Positions 17,340 to 25,351 of a stretch of 64,000 bases of DNA are shown here, piece by piece. Each line of letters starts with the position of its first letter. Positions within the stretch are counted from its first letter, which is position 1. The DNA comes from Thiobacillus denitrificans (GTDB lineage: Bacteria; Pseudomonadota; Gammaproteobacteria; Burkholderiales; Thiobacillaceae). A program made the position numbers and the translations under genes. The notes under the pieces were generated by a model. The model saw only the letters and a list, made by a program, of their open reading frames with translations, was not told where the DNA came from and made no database searches. The stretch covers positions 1-64,000 of the forward strand of contig DDRS01000027.1 in assembly GCA_002343685.1 (NCBI GenBank). Reading direction: 5' to 3'.

Positions 17340-17940
17340 AGCGAAACTGTAACGAGGTGTTTGTTCCCAACTGCTTCCGGATCAGCATGATGCGCCTCCT
17401 TCCGAATGCGGGAGCGCAGCACATAGCCGTTCTGAACGTACGTCGGTATCTCTCCCTCAGTTCGGCCGTGTGGAACGGCCGAATCCGTTCGGTGATGCCC
17501 TTCGAGCCAATGCGCAGCAGATTAGGTTTACTTGTTCCATCGTCTGTTCGCGATGATCCAACTGATGCTGCGAAAGAAGTGATTGACGCGACAGTTTGAG
17601 CCGCCTCGCGCCTCTGCCACTGATAACGAGCTGCTGGTTCGACAGGGTATAGCGAGTGATGTCGCACCTGAGCAAAGCTGGTCGAAAGTACGCCAACATA
17701 CGCCAGCGTATGCTTCAGTTTCCGAGGCAAATTCGTGGGGCAAATTTGGGGCAGTTTGAGCGCCAAACCATGCCCATCTATGCCAATTGGGCCTCTTGCT
17801 GCCTCAGTCGTGATTTTAAGTAAGTCGTTGTTACTGAACAGAAAAAACGATCTGTCATGAATGCTCGGATCGGTGTCCCAACACAATCGGCGTGTGGGCA
17901 GAAGGCTCCTTGGCGATGGACATGGACGGACTGGGCGTGG
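17340..17940. other. Gene-free scar between the defence island and the chromosome
   Basis: There is no supported gene. Open frames on the minus strand cover it but read as low-complexity Arg/Ser sequence. It contains a perfect CATACGC-CA-GCGTATG palindrome (17697-17712) and a direct repeat of TGGGGCA within GTGGGGCAAATTTGGGGCA (about 17732-17750). These features, next to the housekeeping gene suhB, suggest the right boundary of the island, possibly with decayed recombinase or attachment sequence. No tRNA is visible. Confidence 0.4.
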
Positions 17941-17941
17941 A

Positions 17942-18748
17942 TCAGGCCTTGAGTTCGGGCGGCAGGTGCGGGGCTATGACCTGCAGCATCTGGCCGAAGA
18001 CTTTCGGACTGGCGGCGACGATGTTGCCGGATTCCAGAAAGCCTTCGTTACCCATGAAGTTGCCGACCAGTGCGCCGGCTTCCTGTGCGATCAGGCTGCC
18101 GGCGGCCAGGTCCCAGGGTTGCAGGTGCATTTCCCAGAAGCCGTCGTAGCGGCCGCATGCCACGTAGGCCAGATCGAGCGCGGCGGAGCCGGGGCGGCGC
18201 AGGCCGGATGTGGCACGCATCATGTCGCGAAACATGTTGATGTAGGCTTCGGCGAAACTGAAGTCGCGGAAGGGGAAACCGGTACCGATCAGGCATTCGG
18301 AGAGCTTGCTGCGCTTGCTGGCGCGAATGCGGCGGTCGTTGAGCATGGCGCCGCGACCGCGGGTGGCGGTGAAGAGCTCGTTGCGTGCCGGATCGTAGAC
18401 CACGGCCTGGGTGATCTGGCCTTTGTGTCTGAGGGCAATCGAGACGGAATATTGCTGCAGGCCGTGCAGGAAGTTGGTGGTGCCGTCCAGCGGATCGATG
18501 ATCCACTCGTAGTCCTCGCCATTCTTGGCTTCGGCGGCGCCGGACTCCTCTGCTAAAATTCCATGATTTGGGTAGGCGTCGAGCAGCGTTTCGATGATGG
18601 CGCGCTCGGCCATCTGGTCGACCTCGCTGACGTAATCGCGGTCCTGTTTGCTCCGTACGGTGAGCTGGTCGAGGTCGAGTGAGGCGCGATTGATGATCGC
18701 CCCGGCTTTGCGAGCGGCTTTCACCGCCGTATTGAGCATGGGATGCAT
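17942..18748 (-). CDS. suhB: Inositol-1-monophosphatase family protein SuhB
   Basis: The 268 residues carry the full metal-dependent phosphatase signature: EES in GILAEESGAA, IDPLDGTTNF, and the C-terminal WDLAAGSLIAQEAGA. The start MHPMLN matches the family. SuhB hydrolyses inositol monophosphates in vitro. In proteobacteria it also joins the NusA/NusG antitermination complex that supports rRNA transcription and maturation. It is divergent from trmJ, with 45 bases between the start codons, an arrangement common in proteobacteria. It marks the return to core chromosome after the island. Confidence 0.95.
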   Translation of the reverse strand: MHPMLNTAVKAARKAGAIINRASLDLDQLTVRSKQDRDYVSEVDQMAERAIIETLLDAYPNHGILAEESGAAEAKNGEDYEWIIDPLDGTTNFLHGLQQYSVSIALRHKGQITQAVVYDPARNELFTATRGRGAMLNDRRIRASKRSKLSECLIGTGFPFRDFSFAEAYINMFRDMMRATSGLRRPGSAALDLAYVACGRYDGFWEMHLQPWDLAAGSLIAQEAGALVGNFMGNEGFLESGNIVAASPKVFGQMLQVIAPHLPPELKA

Positions 18749-18793
18749 GATGTCTGGCTAGGGATTCAAAGAACGAGCCGCTTATTTTACTTG

Positions 18794-19561
18794 ATGACCA
18801 CAGCCGATCCTCAACTTCTCGCCAATATTCGTATCGTGCTGACGCGTACCAGCCATCCCGGCAATATCGGTGCGGCGGCCCGGGCGATGAAGACGATGGG
18901 CTTGTCCCGGCTGGTGCTGGTCGACCCTGCGGTTTTCCCCAATAGCCAGGCCGATGCCATGGCGTCGGGGGCGGCCGACCTGCTGACGCAGGCAAGGGTA
19001 TGCGCCACGCTGGCCGAAGCGCTGGCCGACACCACACTGGCGCTGGGTGTGTCGGCACGCCGTCGCGACATCGTGTCCGAGGTATTGACCCCGCCCGAGG
19101 CCTCGATCCACCTGTTGACCGAAGCGCAGATCGGCCCGGTGGCACTGGTGTTCGGCAACGAAACCAGCGGGCTGTCGAACGAGGAGTTGAGCCTGTGCCA
19201 AGGGCTGGTCACGATCGCGGCCAACCCGGAATACAGCTCGCTCAACCTGGCGGCGGCGGTCCAGGTGCTGAGTTATGAAATCCGCCAGGCCTGGCTGGCG
19301 CATGCGAGCTGGCCCCAGCCGGAGTTGGATGCGGCGACGGGCGACGAAATGGAACGCTTCTATGGGCATCTGGAAACCGCATTGGCTGAACTGGCGTTCC
19401 TCAATCCCGGTTCGCCCGGCAAGCTGATGTTGAAACTGCGGCGGCTGTTTGCACGGACCCGGCTGGCGAAGGAGGAGGTGAACATCCTGCGCGGCATCCT
19501 GACGGCGGCGCAGGAAGCCAAGCAGGGGACAAACGGCGCGCGGAACCGCGGTGCCGAATAG
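18794..19561 (+). CDS. trmJ: tRNA (cytidine/uridine-2'-O-)-methyltransferase TrmJ
   Basis: This 255-residue SPOUT methyltransferase keeps the three conserved motifs: HPGNIGAAARAMKTMG near the N-terminus, ALVFGNETSGLSNEEL in the middle and YSSLNLAAAVQVLSYEI after it, which form the knotted SAM-binding site. TrmJ methylates the ribose of residue 32 in the anticodon loop of several tRNAs. ATG 18794 is preferred over an upstream GTG-type start at 18743 that would overlap the suhB start. The last codons overlap an IscR-like box that serves the next gene, cysE. Confidence 0.93.
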   Translation: MTTADPQLLANIRIVLTRTSHPGNIGAAARAMKTMGLSRLVLVDPAVFPNSQADAMASGAADLLTQARVCATLAEALADTTLALGVSARRRDIVSEVLTPPEASIHLLTEAQIGPVALVFGNETSGLSNEELSLCQGLVTIAANPEYSSLNLAAAVQVLSYEIRQAWLAHASWPQPELDAATGDEMERFYGHLETALAELAFLNPGSPGKLMLKLRRLFARTRLAKEEVNILRGILTAAQEAKQGTNGARNRGAE

Positions 19562-19582
19562 TTGACTAAATTACTCGGATAA
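19558..19582 (+). promoter_or_regulatory. IscR type 1-like box upstream of cysE
   Basis: The 25 bases begin ATAGTTGACTAAATTACTCG and match the family pattern of Fe-S IscR sites (ATAGTTGACCAATTTACTCG in E. coli). They overlap the trmJ stop codon and end 15 bases before cysE. TTGACT inside the box could serve as a -35 element. Control of cysE by IscR is an inference from sequence and position. Confidence 0.65.
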
Positions 19583-19597
19583 AGCATTCTCAAGCGC

Positions 19598-20356
19598 ATG
19601 AACCTGTTCAGCCAATTCAAGGAAGACATTGCCGTCGTCTTCGACCGGGACCCGGCGGCGCGCACGACCTTCGAAGTCGTCACGACTTATCCTGGCTTCC
19701 ATGCCATGGTGATCCACCGTCTGGCGAACAAATTATGGCGCATGGAATGGAAATGGCTTGCGCGCTTTACCTCGCATATCGGACGCTGGCTGACCGGCAT
19801 CGAAATCCATCCCGGCGCCACCATCGGCCGTCGCGTCTTCATCGACCATGGCATGGGGGTGGTGGTGGGCGAAACGGCGGAAATCGGTGACGACTGCACG
19901 CTGTATCACGGGGTGACACTTGGGGGGACGTCCTGGAACAAAGGCAAGCGCCATCCCACCTTGATGCCCGGTGTGGTGGTGGGGGCGGGGGCCAAGATTC
20001 TCGGCCCGATCACCATCGGTGCCAACGCACGGGTCGGTTCCAATGCCGTGGTGGTGAAGGATGTGCCGGACAATGCCACGGCGGTGGGTATCCCGGCGCG
20101 TATTCTGGATAGTGCAGCCGAGAAACAACGCAATCAGCAGGCCGAGAAACTCGGGTTTTCCGCCTATGCCATTTCCGCCGATATGAACGACCCGGTGGTG
20201 AAGGCGATCCATGGTCTGATCGACCATTCGGCTCATATCGATCACCGGCTCGAGCTCATTCTGGCGCAGTTGCAGAAGCTGGGCGCCGAGATGCCGGCAG
20301 AGCAGGACAAGCCCGACGATTTCGACCCGAGTTATTTGAATAAAATAGTTGACTAA
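19598..20356 (+). CDS. cysE: Serine O-acetyltransferase CysE
   Basis: This 252-residue acetyltransferase has an N-terminal helical domain and a left-handed parallel beta helix of hexapeptide repeats. The catalytic HPGA region is IEIHPGATIGRRVFIDHGMG, followed by GDDCTLYHGVTLGG and GANARVGSNAVV. It makes O-acetylserine from acetyl-CoA and serine, the first step of cysteine synthesis. It sits directly upstream of the isc operon, whose IscS uses cysteine as its sulfur source. IscR-like boxes lie both before cysE and at its 3' end, suggesting joint control of cysteine supply and cluster assembly. Confidence 0.95.
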   Translation: MNLFSQFKEDIAVVFDRDPAARTTFEVVTTYPGFHAMVIHRLANKLWRMEWKWLARFTSHIGRWLTGIEIHPGATIGRRVFIDHGMGVVVGETAEIGDDCTLYHGVTLGGTSWNKGKRHPTLMPGVVVGAGAKILGPITIGANARVGSNAVVVKDVPDNATAVGIPARILDSAAEKQRNQQAEKLGFSAYAISADMNDPVVKAIHGLIDHSAHIDHRLELILAQLQKLGAEMPAEQDKPDDFDPSYLNKIVD

Positions 20357-20369
20357 ATTGCTAAGGTAA
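20345..20369 (+). promoter_or_regulatory. IscR type 1-like box 1 before iscR
   Basis: The sequence begins ATAGTTGACTAAATTGCT and matches the IscR type 1 pattern, with a weaker right half (AAGGTAA). It overlaps the last codons and stop of cysE. It is spaced exactly 28 bases from the next box. Confidence 0.7.
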
Positions 20370-20372
20370 GGA

Positions 20373-20397
20373 ATAGTTGACTGAAATGCTCGGGAAT
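20373..20397 (+). promoter_or_regulatory. IscR type 1-like box 2 before iscR
   Basis: The sequence begins ATAGTTGACTGAAATGCTCG and ends GGAAT, close to the E. coli iscR promoter boxes. Its TTGACT is also the -35 element of the predicted iscR promoter, so bound [2Fe-2S]-IscR would block RNA polymerase. That gives the classical negative feedback on the operon. Confidence 0.8.
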
Positions 20398-20405
20398 TTT
20401 ATAGT
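20377..20405 (+). promoter_or_regulatory. Predicted isc operon promoter
   Basis: TTGACT (20377-20382), a 17-base spacer and TATAGT (20400-20405) form a good sigma-70 promoter. It lies 27 bases before the iscR start codon and is overlapped by IscR box 2. A degenerate third copy of the 28-base repeat (ATAGTT at 20401) supplies most of the -10 box. Confidence 0.75.
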
Positions 20406-20432
20406 TCGGGCGAAATTTCAGGAGAACGAGTC

Positions 20433-20894
20433 ATGAGATTGACCACCAAGGGCCGTTTCGCCGTCACCGCCATGCTGGATCTGGCCTTGCGCGGCGGCAA
20501 GAATCCGGTGACGCTGGCCGGCATCAGCGAACGCCAGGACATATCCCTGTCGTATCTGGAACAGCTTTTCAGCCGTCTGCGCCGGCACGAACTGGTCGAA
20601 AGCGTACGTGGCCCCGGCGGCGGCTATTATCTTGCCCGCTCGCTTGAAGACGTCAGCGTGGCCGACATCATCCGCGCGGTGGATGAACCCATCGACGCAA
20701 CCCAATGCGGTGGCAAGGAAAACTGTCACGACGAGCACCGCTGTCTGACGCACGACTTGTGGACCGGGCTCAACGCCCATATCTACGATTATCTGGACAA
20801 CGTGACGCTGGCCACGCTGGTGGCCAAGCAGGACGAATGCAAGGACAAGGTCTTGCAAGACCGCCGCGCATCGAAGATGACGCTGGCCGCTTGA
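20433..20894 (+). CDS. iscR: Fe-S cluster-binding transcriptional regulator IscR
   Basis: The product is a 153-residue Rrf2-family regulator. The N-terminal winged helix includes LSYLEQLFSRLRRHELVESV and RGPGGGYYLAR. The cluster ligands C92, C98, C104 and H107 are all present, at the same positions as in E. coli IscR. It senses the cell's Fe-S state: with a [2Fe-2S] cluster it represses the isc operon. A strong ribosome site (AGGAG) precedes it. IscR-like boxes overlap its promoter, so autoregulation is expected. Confidence 0.97.
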   Translation: MRLTTKGRFAVTAMLDLALRGGKNPVTLAGISERQDISLSYLEQLFSRLRRHELVESVRGPGGGYYLARSLEDVSVADIIRAVDEPIDATQCGGKENCHDEHRCLTHDLWTGLNAHIYDYLDNVTLATLVAKQDECKDKVLQDRRASKMTLAA

Positions 20895-20913
20895 ACGATT
20901 CAATCAGGGCAAA

Positions 20914-22125
20914 ATGATGAAGACACTGTATTTCGATTACTCCGCCACCACCCCGGTCGATCCTCGTGTGGCTGAAAAAATGATCCCTTATCTGACCGAG
21001 CGTTTCGGCAATCCGGCATCACGCTCCCATCCGTTTGGCTGGGAGGCAGAGAAGGCGGTCGAAGACGCGCGTGGCCAGGTGGCTGCCCTGGTCGGTGCCG
21101 ACCCCAAGGAAATCGTGTTCACGTCCGGCGCCACCGAATCGAACAACCTTGCCATCAAGGGCGCCGGCCACTTCTACTCGGCGACCAAGGGCAAGCACAT
21201 CATTACCGTGCGTACCGAGCACAAGGCCGTGCTCGACACCGTGCGTGAAATGGAGCGTCAGGGTTTCGAGGCCACGTATCTGAACGTCAAGGAAAACGGC
21301 CTGCTCGACCTCGACGAATTCCGTGCAGCGATCCGCCCGGATACCGGGCTGGCCTCGGTGATGGCGGTCAACAACGAAATCGGTGTGATCCAGGACATCG
21401 AGGCGCTCGGCAAGATCTGCCGCGAAAAAGGCGTGATCTTCCACGTCGACGCGGCGCAGGCGACCGGCAAGATGCCGATCGATCTGACCAAGCTGCCGGT
21501 CGACCTGATGTCGTTTTCGGCTCACAAGACCTACGGTCCCAAGGGTATCGGCGCCCTGTACGTACGCCGCAAGCCGCGCATCCGCCTGGAAGCGCAGATG
21601 CATGGCGGCGGCCACGAGCGCGGCATGCGTTCGGGCACGCTGGCCACGCATCAGATCGTCGGCATGGGCGAAGCCTTCCGTATCGCCCGTGAAGAAATGG
21701 CAACCGAGAACGAGCGTATCCGCATGCTGCGCGACCGCCTCTACGTCGGCCTCAAGGACATCGAAGAAGTACATCTGAACGGCGACATGGACCAGCGCGT
21801 GCCGCACAACCTCAATGTCAGCTTCAACTTCGTCGAAGGCGAATCGCTGATCATGGCAATCAAGGATCTGGCGGTATCAAGCGGTTCCGCCTGCACCTCG
21901 GCCAGCCTGGAGCCGTCCTACGTGCTGCGCGCACTGGGTCGCAGCGACGAACTGGCGCACAGTTCGATCCGTTTCTCCATCGGCCGCTTCACCACCGAGG
22001 AAGAGGTCGACTACGCCATCAAGCTTCTGCATGAAAAAATCGGCAAGCTGCGCGAACTTTCCCCGCTGTGGGAAATGTTCAAGGAAGGCGTCGATCTGAA
22101 TTCCGTGCACTGGGCTGCACATTGA
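20914..22125 (+). CDS. iscS: Cysteine desulfurase IscS
   Basis: This 403-residue PLP enzyme takes sulfur from cysteine and passes it to IscU and other acceptors. Visible features are the PLP lysine K205 in SFSAHKTYGPKG, the cofactor-binding TSGATESNN, the substrate-binding histidine in RTEHKAVLD and the active-site C327 in SGSACTSASLEPS. Length and motifs match E. coli IscS. Two adjacent ATG codons are possible starts. It is the second gene of the isc operon, 19 bases after iscR. Confidence 0.97.
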   Translation: MMKTLYFDYSATTPVDPRVAEKMIPYLTERFGNPASRSHPFGWEAEKAVEDARGQVAALVGADPKEIVFTSGATESNNLAIKGAGHFYSATKGKHIITVRTEHKAVLDTVREMERQGFEATYLNVKENGLLDLDEFRAAIRPDTGLASVMAVNNEIGVIQDIEALGKICREKGVIFHVDAAQATGKMPIDLTKLPVDLMSFSAHKTYGPKGIGALYVRRKPRIRLEAQMHGGGHERGMRSGTLATHQIVGMGEAFRIAREEMATENERIRMLRDRLYVGLKDIEEVHLNGDMDQRVPHNLNVSFNFVEGESLIMAIKDLAVSSGSACTSASLEPSYVLRALGRSDELAHSSIRFSIGRFTTEEEVDYAIKLLHEKIGKLRELSPLWEMFKEGVDLNSVHWAAH

Positions 22126-22146
22126 TTTGAAGTAAAGGAGAACTAC

Positions 22147-22533
22147 ATGTCCTACAGCGATAAAGTACTCGATCACTATGAAAATCCCCGCAATGTCGGT
22201 TCCTTCGACAAGGAAGACGACGGTGTCGGTACCGGCATGGTCGGCGCGCCCGCCTGCGGCGACGTGATGAAGCTGCAGATCAAGGTCGGCGCCGATGGCC
22301 GTATCGAGGATGCCAAGTTCAAAACCTACGGCTGCGGCTCGGCGATCGCCTCGTCCTCGCTGGTGACCGAATGGGTCAAGGGTAAGACGCTCGACCAGGC
22401 GATGGAAATCAAGAACACGGCGATCGCCGAGGAACTTGCGTTGCCGCCGGTCAAGATTCACTGTTCGATCCTGGCCGAAGATGCGATCAAGGCCGCCGTG
22501 GCCGACTACAAACAGAAAAAAGGTCTGGAGTAA
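22147..22533 (+). CDS. iscU: Fe-S cluster assembly scaffold IscU
   Basis: This 128-residue scaffold has the three cluster-binding cysteines C37 (PACGD), C63 (YGCGSA) and C106 (IHCSI), plus D39 and H105. The LPPVK motif at 99-103 is the binding site for the chaperone HscA. IscU receives sulfur from IscS and builds [2Fe-2S] clusters. AAAGGAG seven bases upstream gives strong initiation, fitting the high level needed for a scaffold. Confidence 0.97.
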   Translation: MSYSDKVLDHYENPRNVGSFDKEDDGVGTGMVGAPACGDVMKLQIKVGADGRIEDAKFKTYGCGSAIASSSLVTEWVKGKTLDQAMEIKNTAIAEELALPPVKIHCSILAEDAIKAAVADYKQKKGLE

Positions 22534-22536
22534 GCC

Positions 22537-22860
22537 ATGGCGGTGACCTTGTCCGAGCGCGCAGCGCAACACGTCACCAGCTATCTTGCCAAGCGCGGCA
22601 AGGGCGTCGGTATCCGTCTCGGCGTGCGCACCACCGGCTGTTCCGGCATGGCCTACAAGCTGGAGTTCGCCGATGAGGTGCCCGAGGGCGACGAGGTGTT
22701 CTCCAGCCATGGGGTGACCGTGTTCGTCGATCCCAAGAGCCTGGCCTACATTGACGGCACCGAGCTTGACTATGCCCGTGAAGGCCTCAATGAAGGCTTC
22801 AAGTTCAACAACCCGAACGTGAAGAACGAGTGCGGCTGCGGCGAATCGTTTAACGTTTGA
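22537..22860 (+). CDS. iscA: A-type Fe-S carrier protein IscA
   Basis: The 107 residues have the invariant cysteines C35 (TTGCSGM) and the C-terminal pair C99 and C101 (ECGCGESF), which hold iron or a cluster. A-type carriers deliver clusters, mainly [4Fe-4S], to target enzymes. It starts three bases after iscU. Family length and motif spacing are normal. Confidence 0.96.
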   Translation: MAVTLSERAAQHVTSYLAKRGKGVGIRLGVRTTGCSGMAYKLEFADEVPEGDEVFSSHGVTVFVDPKSLAYIDGTELDYAREGLNEGFKFNNPNVKNECGCGESFNV

Positions 22861-22867
22861 CGTGTAG

Positions 22868-22925
22868 GTGAGGGGTAAAGGGTGAAGGGTGAGATGGAAC
22901 GTCAACCCTGCGTCTCCCCCCTCAC
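22868..22925. repeat. GTGAGGGG/CCCCTCAC inverted repeat between iscA and hscB
   Basis: GTGAGGGG (22868-22875) and CCCCTCAC (22918-22925) can pair across a 42-base loop that itself contains three GGGT-type repeats. It fills the only long gap inside the isc operon. It may tune expression of the downstream chaperone genes or be a degenerate intergenic repeat; the purpose is unknown. Confidence 0.4.
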
Positions 22926-22944
22926 GCCTAACGCCTCGCCTGTC

Positions 22945-23472
22945 ATGGATTTCACCCAGACCCATTTCGAACTTTTCGGCCTGCCGCAATCCTATGCGCT
23001 GAATCGGGACATGCTCGACTCGGCTTACCGCGAGCTGCAGAACACGGTGCACCCAGACCGGTTTGCCTCGCAGCCGGAAGCCGAACAGCGGGTGGCGATG
23101 CAGTGGGCGACGCAGGTGAATGAGGCATACCAGACCCTCCGGCACCCGGTGAATCGCGGCGTGTACCTGCTGAAATTGCAGGGAATCGATGCGCTCGACG
23201 CCAACAACACCAAAATGGCGCCGGCTTTCCTGATGCAGCAGATGGAATGGCGCGAAGCGATCGACGATGCGCGTGCCGGGAAAAGCATGGATGCGCTGGA
23301 TGCCCTGTCCGACGACCTGCATGCAGCACACCGCCGCATCGAAGCGCAACTGGCCGAATTGATCGACGCCGCGCACGATTACGCGGGCGCTTCCGAAGCC
23401 GTGCGTCAGCTGCGTTTCATGGACAAGCTCATCGCCGAAGTCGGCGACGTGTACGAAGAACTCGAAAGTTAA
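22945..23472 (+). CDS. hscB: J-domain co-chaperone HscB
   Basis: The 175 residues start at MDFTQTHFELFGLP, which matches the family start. An in-frame GTG at 22882 would add 21 residues translated from the repeat-containing gap and is rejected. The J-domain has the HPD tripeptide at 36-38 (VHPDRF), and the C-terminal three-helix part binds IscU. HscB stimulates the ATPase of HscA and delivers IscU to it for cluster release. It lies three bases before hscA. Confidence 0.95.
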   Translation: MDFTQTHFELFGLPQSYALNRDMLDSAYRELQNTVHPDRFASQPEAEQRVAMQWATQVNEAYQTLRHPVNRGVYLLKLQGIDALDANNTKMAPAFLMQQMEWREAIDDARAGKSMDALDALSDDLHAAHRRIEAQLAELIDAAHDYAGASEAVRQLRFMDKLIAEVGDVYEELES

Positions 23473-23475
23473 GAC

Positions 23476-25338
23476 ATGGCCCTCTTGCAGATTTCCGAAC
23501 CCGGCATGTCCACCGCCCCGCATCAGCACCGGCTGGCGGTCGGTATCGATCTGGGCACGACCAATTCACTGGTGGCCACGGTGCGTTCCGGGCTGTCTGT
23601 CGTGCTCGACGATGAAGCAGGACACTCGCTGTTGCCTTCGGTGGTGCGCTACCACGCCGACTGCAGGGTGGACGTGGGATATGCTGCTTTGTCCGCGCAG
23701 AACCTCGATCCCCACAATACGGTCGTGTCGGTCAAGCGCTTCATGGGGCGCGGCCTCGCCGACATCGAGGACATCGCCAGCCTGCCGTATCGCTTTGTCG
23801 ATGCGCCCGGCATGGTGCAGCTGAGAACAGTCGCTGGCGTGAAGAGCCCGGTCGAAGTGTCGGCCGAAATCCTCAAGGTGTTGCGCCAGCGTGCCGAAAC
23901 CGCCCTGGGCGGCGAGCTCTTGGGTGCGGTGATCACCGTGCCGGCGTATTTTGACGATGCCCAGCGCCAGGCCACCAAGGATGCCGCGCAGCTGGCGGGA
24001 ATCAATGTCCTGCGTTTGTTGAACGAGCCGACGGCAGCCGCGATCGCCTATGGTCTCGACAATGCATCGGAGGGGGTCTATGCGGTATACGACCTTGGCG
24101 GCGGCACGTTCGATATCTCGATTCTGAAACTCTCGAAGGGCGTGTTCGAGGTGCTGTCCACCAATGGCGACTCGGCGCTTGGCGGCGACGATTTCGATCA
24201 GCGCGTGTTCTGCTGGATGCTCGAGCAGGGCCGTTTTTCACCGCTGTCGGCAGGTGATGCCCGGTTGCTGCTGACCAAGGCGCGTGACGCCAAGGAAGCA
24301 CTGACAGAACATACCGAGGTACGCGTCACCGCGGTGCTGTCGACTGGCGAGATGATGGACGCGACGCTGACCCAGGCCGAGTTCAATGCCATGACGGCCA
24401 GCCTCGTCAGCAAGACGCTGACGCCCACCCGCAAGGCGCTACGCGACGCAGGGCTGACGGCAAGCGAGGTCAAGGGCGTCGTGATGGTCGGCGGGTCGAC
24501 GCGGACGCCGTGCGTGCGTCAGGCGGTGGCCGATTTCTTCAAGCAGACGCCGCTCACCAATCTCGATCCCGACAAGGTCGTCGCGTTGGGCGCCGCCATG
24601 CAGGCAGACGTGCTGGCAGGCAACCGCGTCGGCGACGACTGGCTGCTGCTCGATGTCATCCCGCTGTCGCTGGGACTCGAAACCATGGGCGGGCTGACCG
24701 AGAAGGTCATTCCGCGCAACACCACGATTCCGACTGCCCGCGCACAGGATTTCACCACCTTCAAGGATGGCCAGACAGCGATGAGCGTGCATGTCCTGCA
24801 AGGCGAACGCGAACTGGCGTCCGACTGCCGCTCGCTGGCGCGCTTCGAACTGCGCGGCATTCCACCGATGGTGGCGGGTGCGGCGCGCATTCGCGTCACC
24901 TTTCAGGTCGACGCGGATGGCCTCCTGTCGGTGGCGGCGCGCGAGCAAAGCAGCGGAGTGGAAGCCAGCGTGCAGGTCAAGCCGTCGTATGGCCTCGGCG
25001 ACGAGGACATCACCCGCATGTTGAAGGACGCATTCACCCACGCCAAGGATGATATGTACGCGCGTGCGCTGAACGAACAGATCGTCGATGCGCAGGGCCT
25101 GATCGCCGCCACCCGCGCCGCCATGGCAGAAGACGGCGCACTGTTGAATGAAACCGAGACTGCAGCAATAGAAACCAGCATCACCGCCCTTGAAAAACTG
25201 ATGGCGGGTCCCGACCATCAGGCTATTAAGCGTGGCATCGAAGCGCTGAATGCGGTGACCACAGAATTCGCCCAGCGCCGCATGGACCAGAACGTGCGCC
25301 GGGCGATGGCCGGGCAAAAACTGGAAACCTTCGGCTGA
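23476..25338 (+). CDS. hscA: Hsp70-type chaperone HscA
   Basis: This 620-residue Hsp70 has the ATPase phosphate motifs GIDLGTTNSLVA near the N-terminus and VYDLGGGTFDIS and VVMVGGSTRTP further on, then a beta substrate-binding domain and a helical lid. It starts MALLQISEPG, as expected of HscA. HscA binds the LPPVK motif of IscU and drives cluster transfer. It is co-transcribed with hscB (three-base gap). Confidence 0.97.
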   Translation: MALLQISEPGMSTAPHQHRLAVGIDLGTTNSLVATVRSGLSVVLDDEAGHSLLPSVVRYHADCRVDVGYAALSAQNLDPHNTVVSVKRFMGRGLADIEDIASLPYRFVDAPGMVQLRTVAGVKSPVEVSAEILKVLRQRAETALGGELLGAVITVPAYFDDAQRQATKDAAQLAGINVLRLLNEPTAAAIAYGLDNASEGVYAVYDLGGGTFDISILKLSKGVFEVLSTNGDSALGGDDFDQRVFCWMLEQGRFSPLSAGDARLLLTKARDAKEALTEHTEVRVTAVLSTGEMMDATLTQAEFNAMTASLVSKTLTPTRKALRDAGLTASEVKGVVMVGGSTRTPCVRQAVADFFKQTPLTNLDPDKVVALGAAMQADVLAGNRVGDDWLLLDVIPLSLGLETMGGLTEKVIPRNTTIPTARAQDFTTFKDGQTAMSVHVLQGERELASDCRSLARFELRGIPPMVAGAARIRVTFQVDADGLLSVAAREQSSGVEASVQVKPSYGLGDEDITRMLKDAFTHAKDDMYARALNEQIVDAQGLIAATRAAMAEDGALLNETETAAIETSITALEKLMAGPDHQAIKRGIEALNAVTTEFAQRRMDQNVRRAMAGQKLETFG

Positions 25339-25351
25339 TCGCCAGACGACT

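Noticed and set aside
22882..22944. Longer hscB start at GTG 22882
   Set aside because: It would translate a repeat-rich hairpin. The family start MDFTQTHFELFGLP lies at 22945.
21877..23529. 550-aa open frame opposite iscS-iscU-iscA-hscB
   Set aside because: It runs antisense across four separate highly conserved genes, which a real gene would not tolerate.
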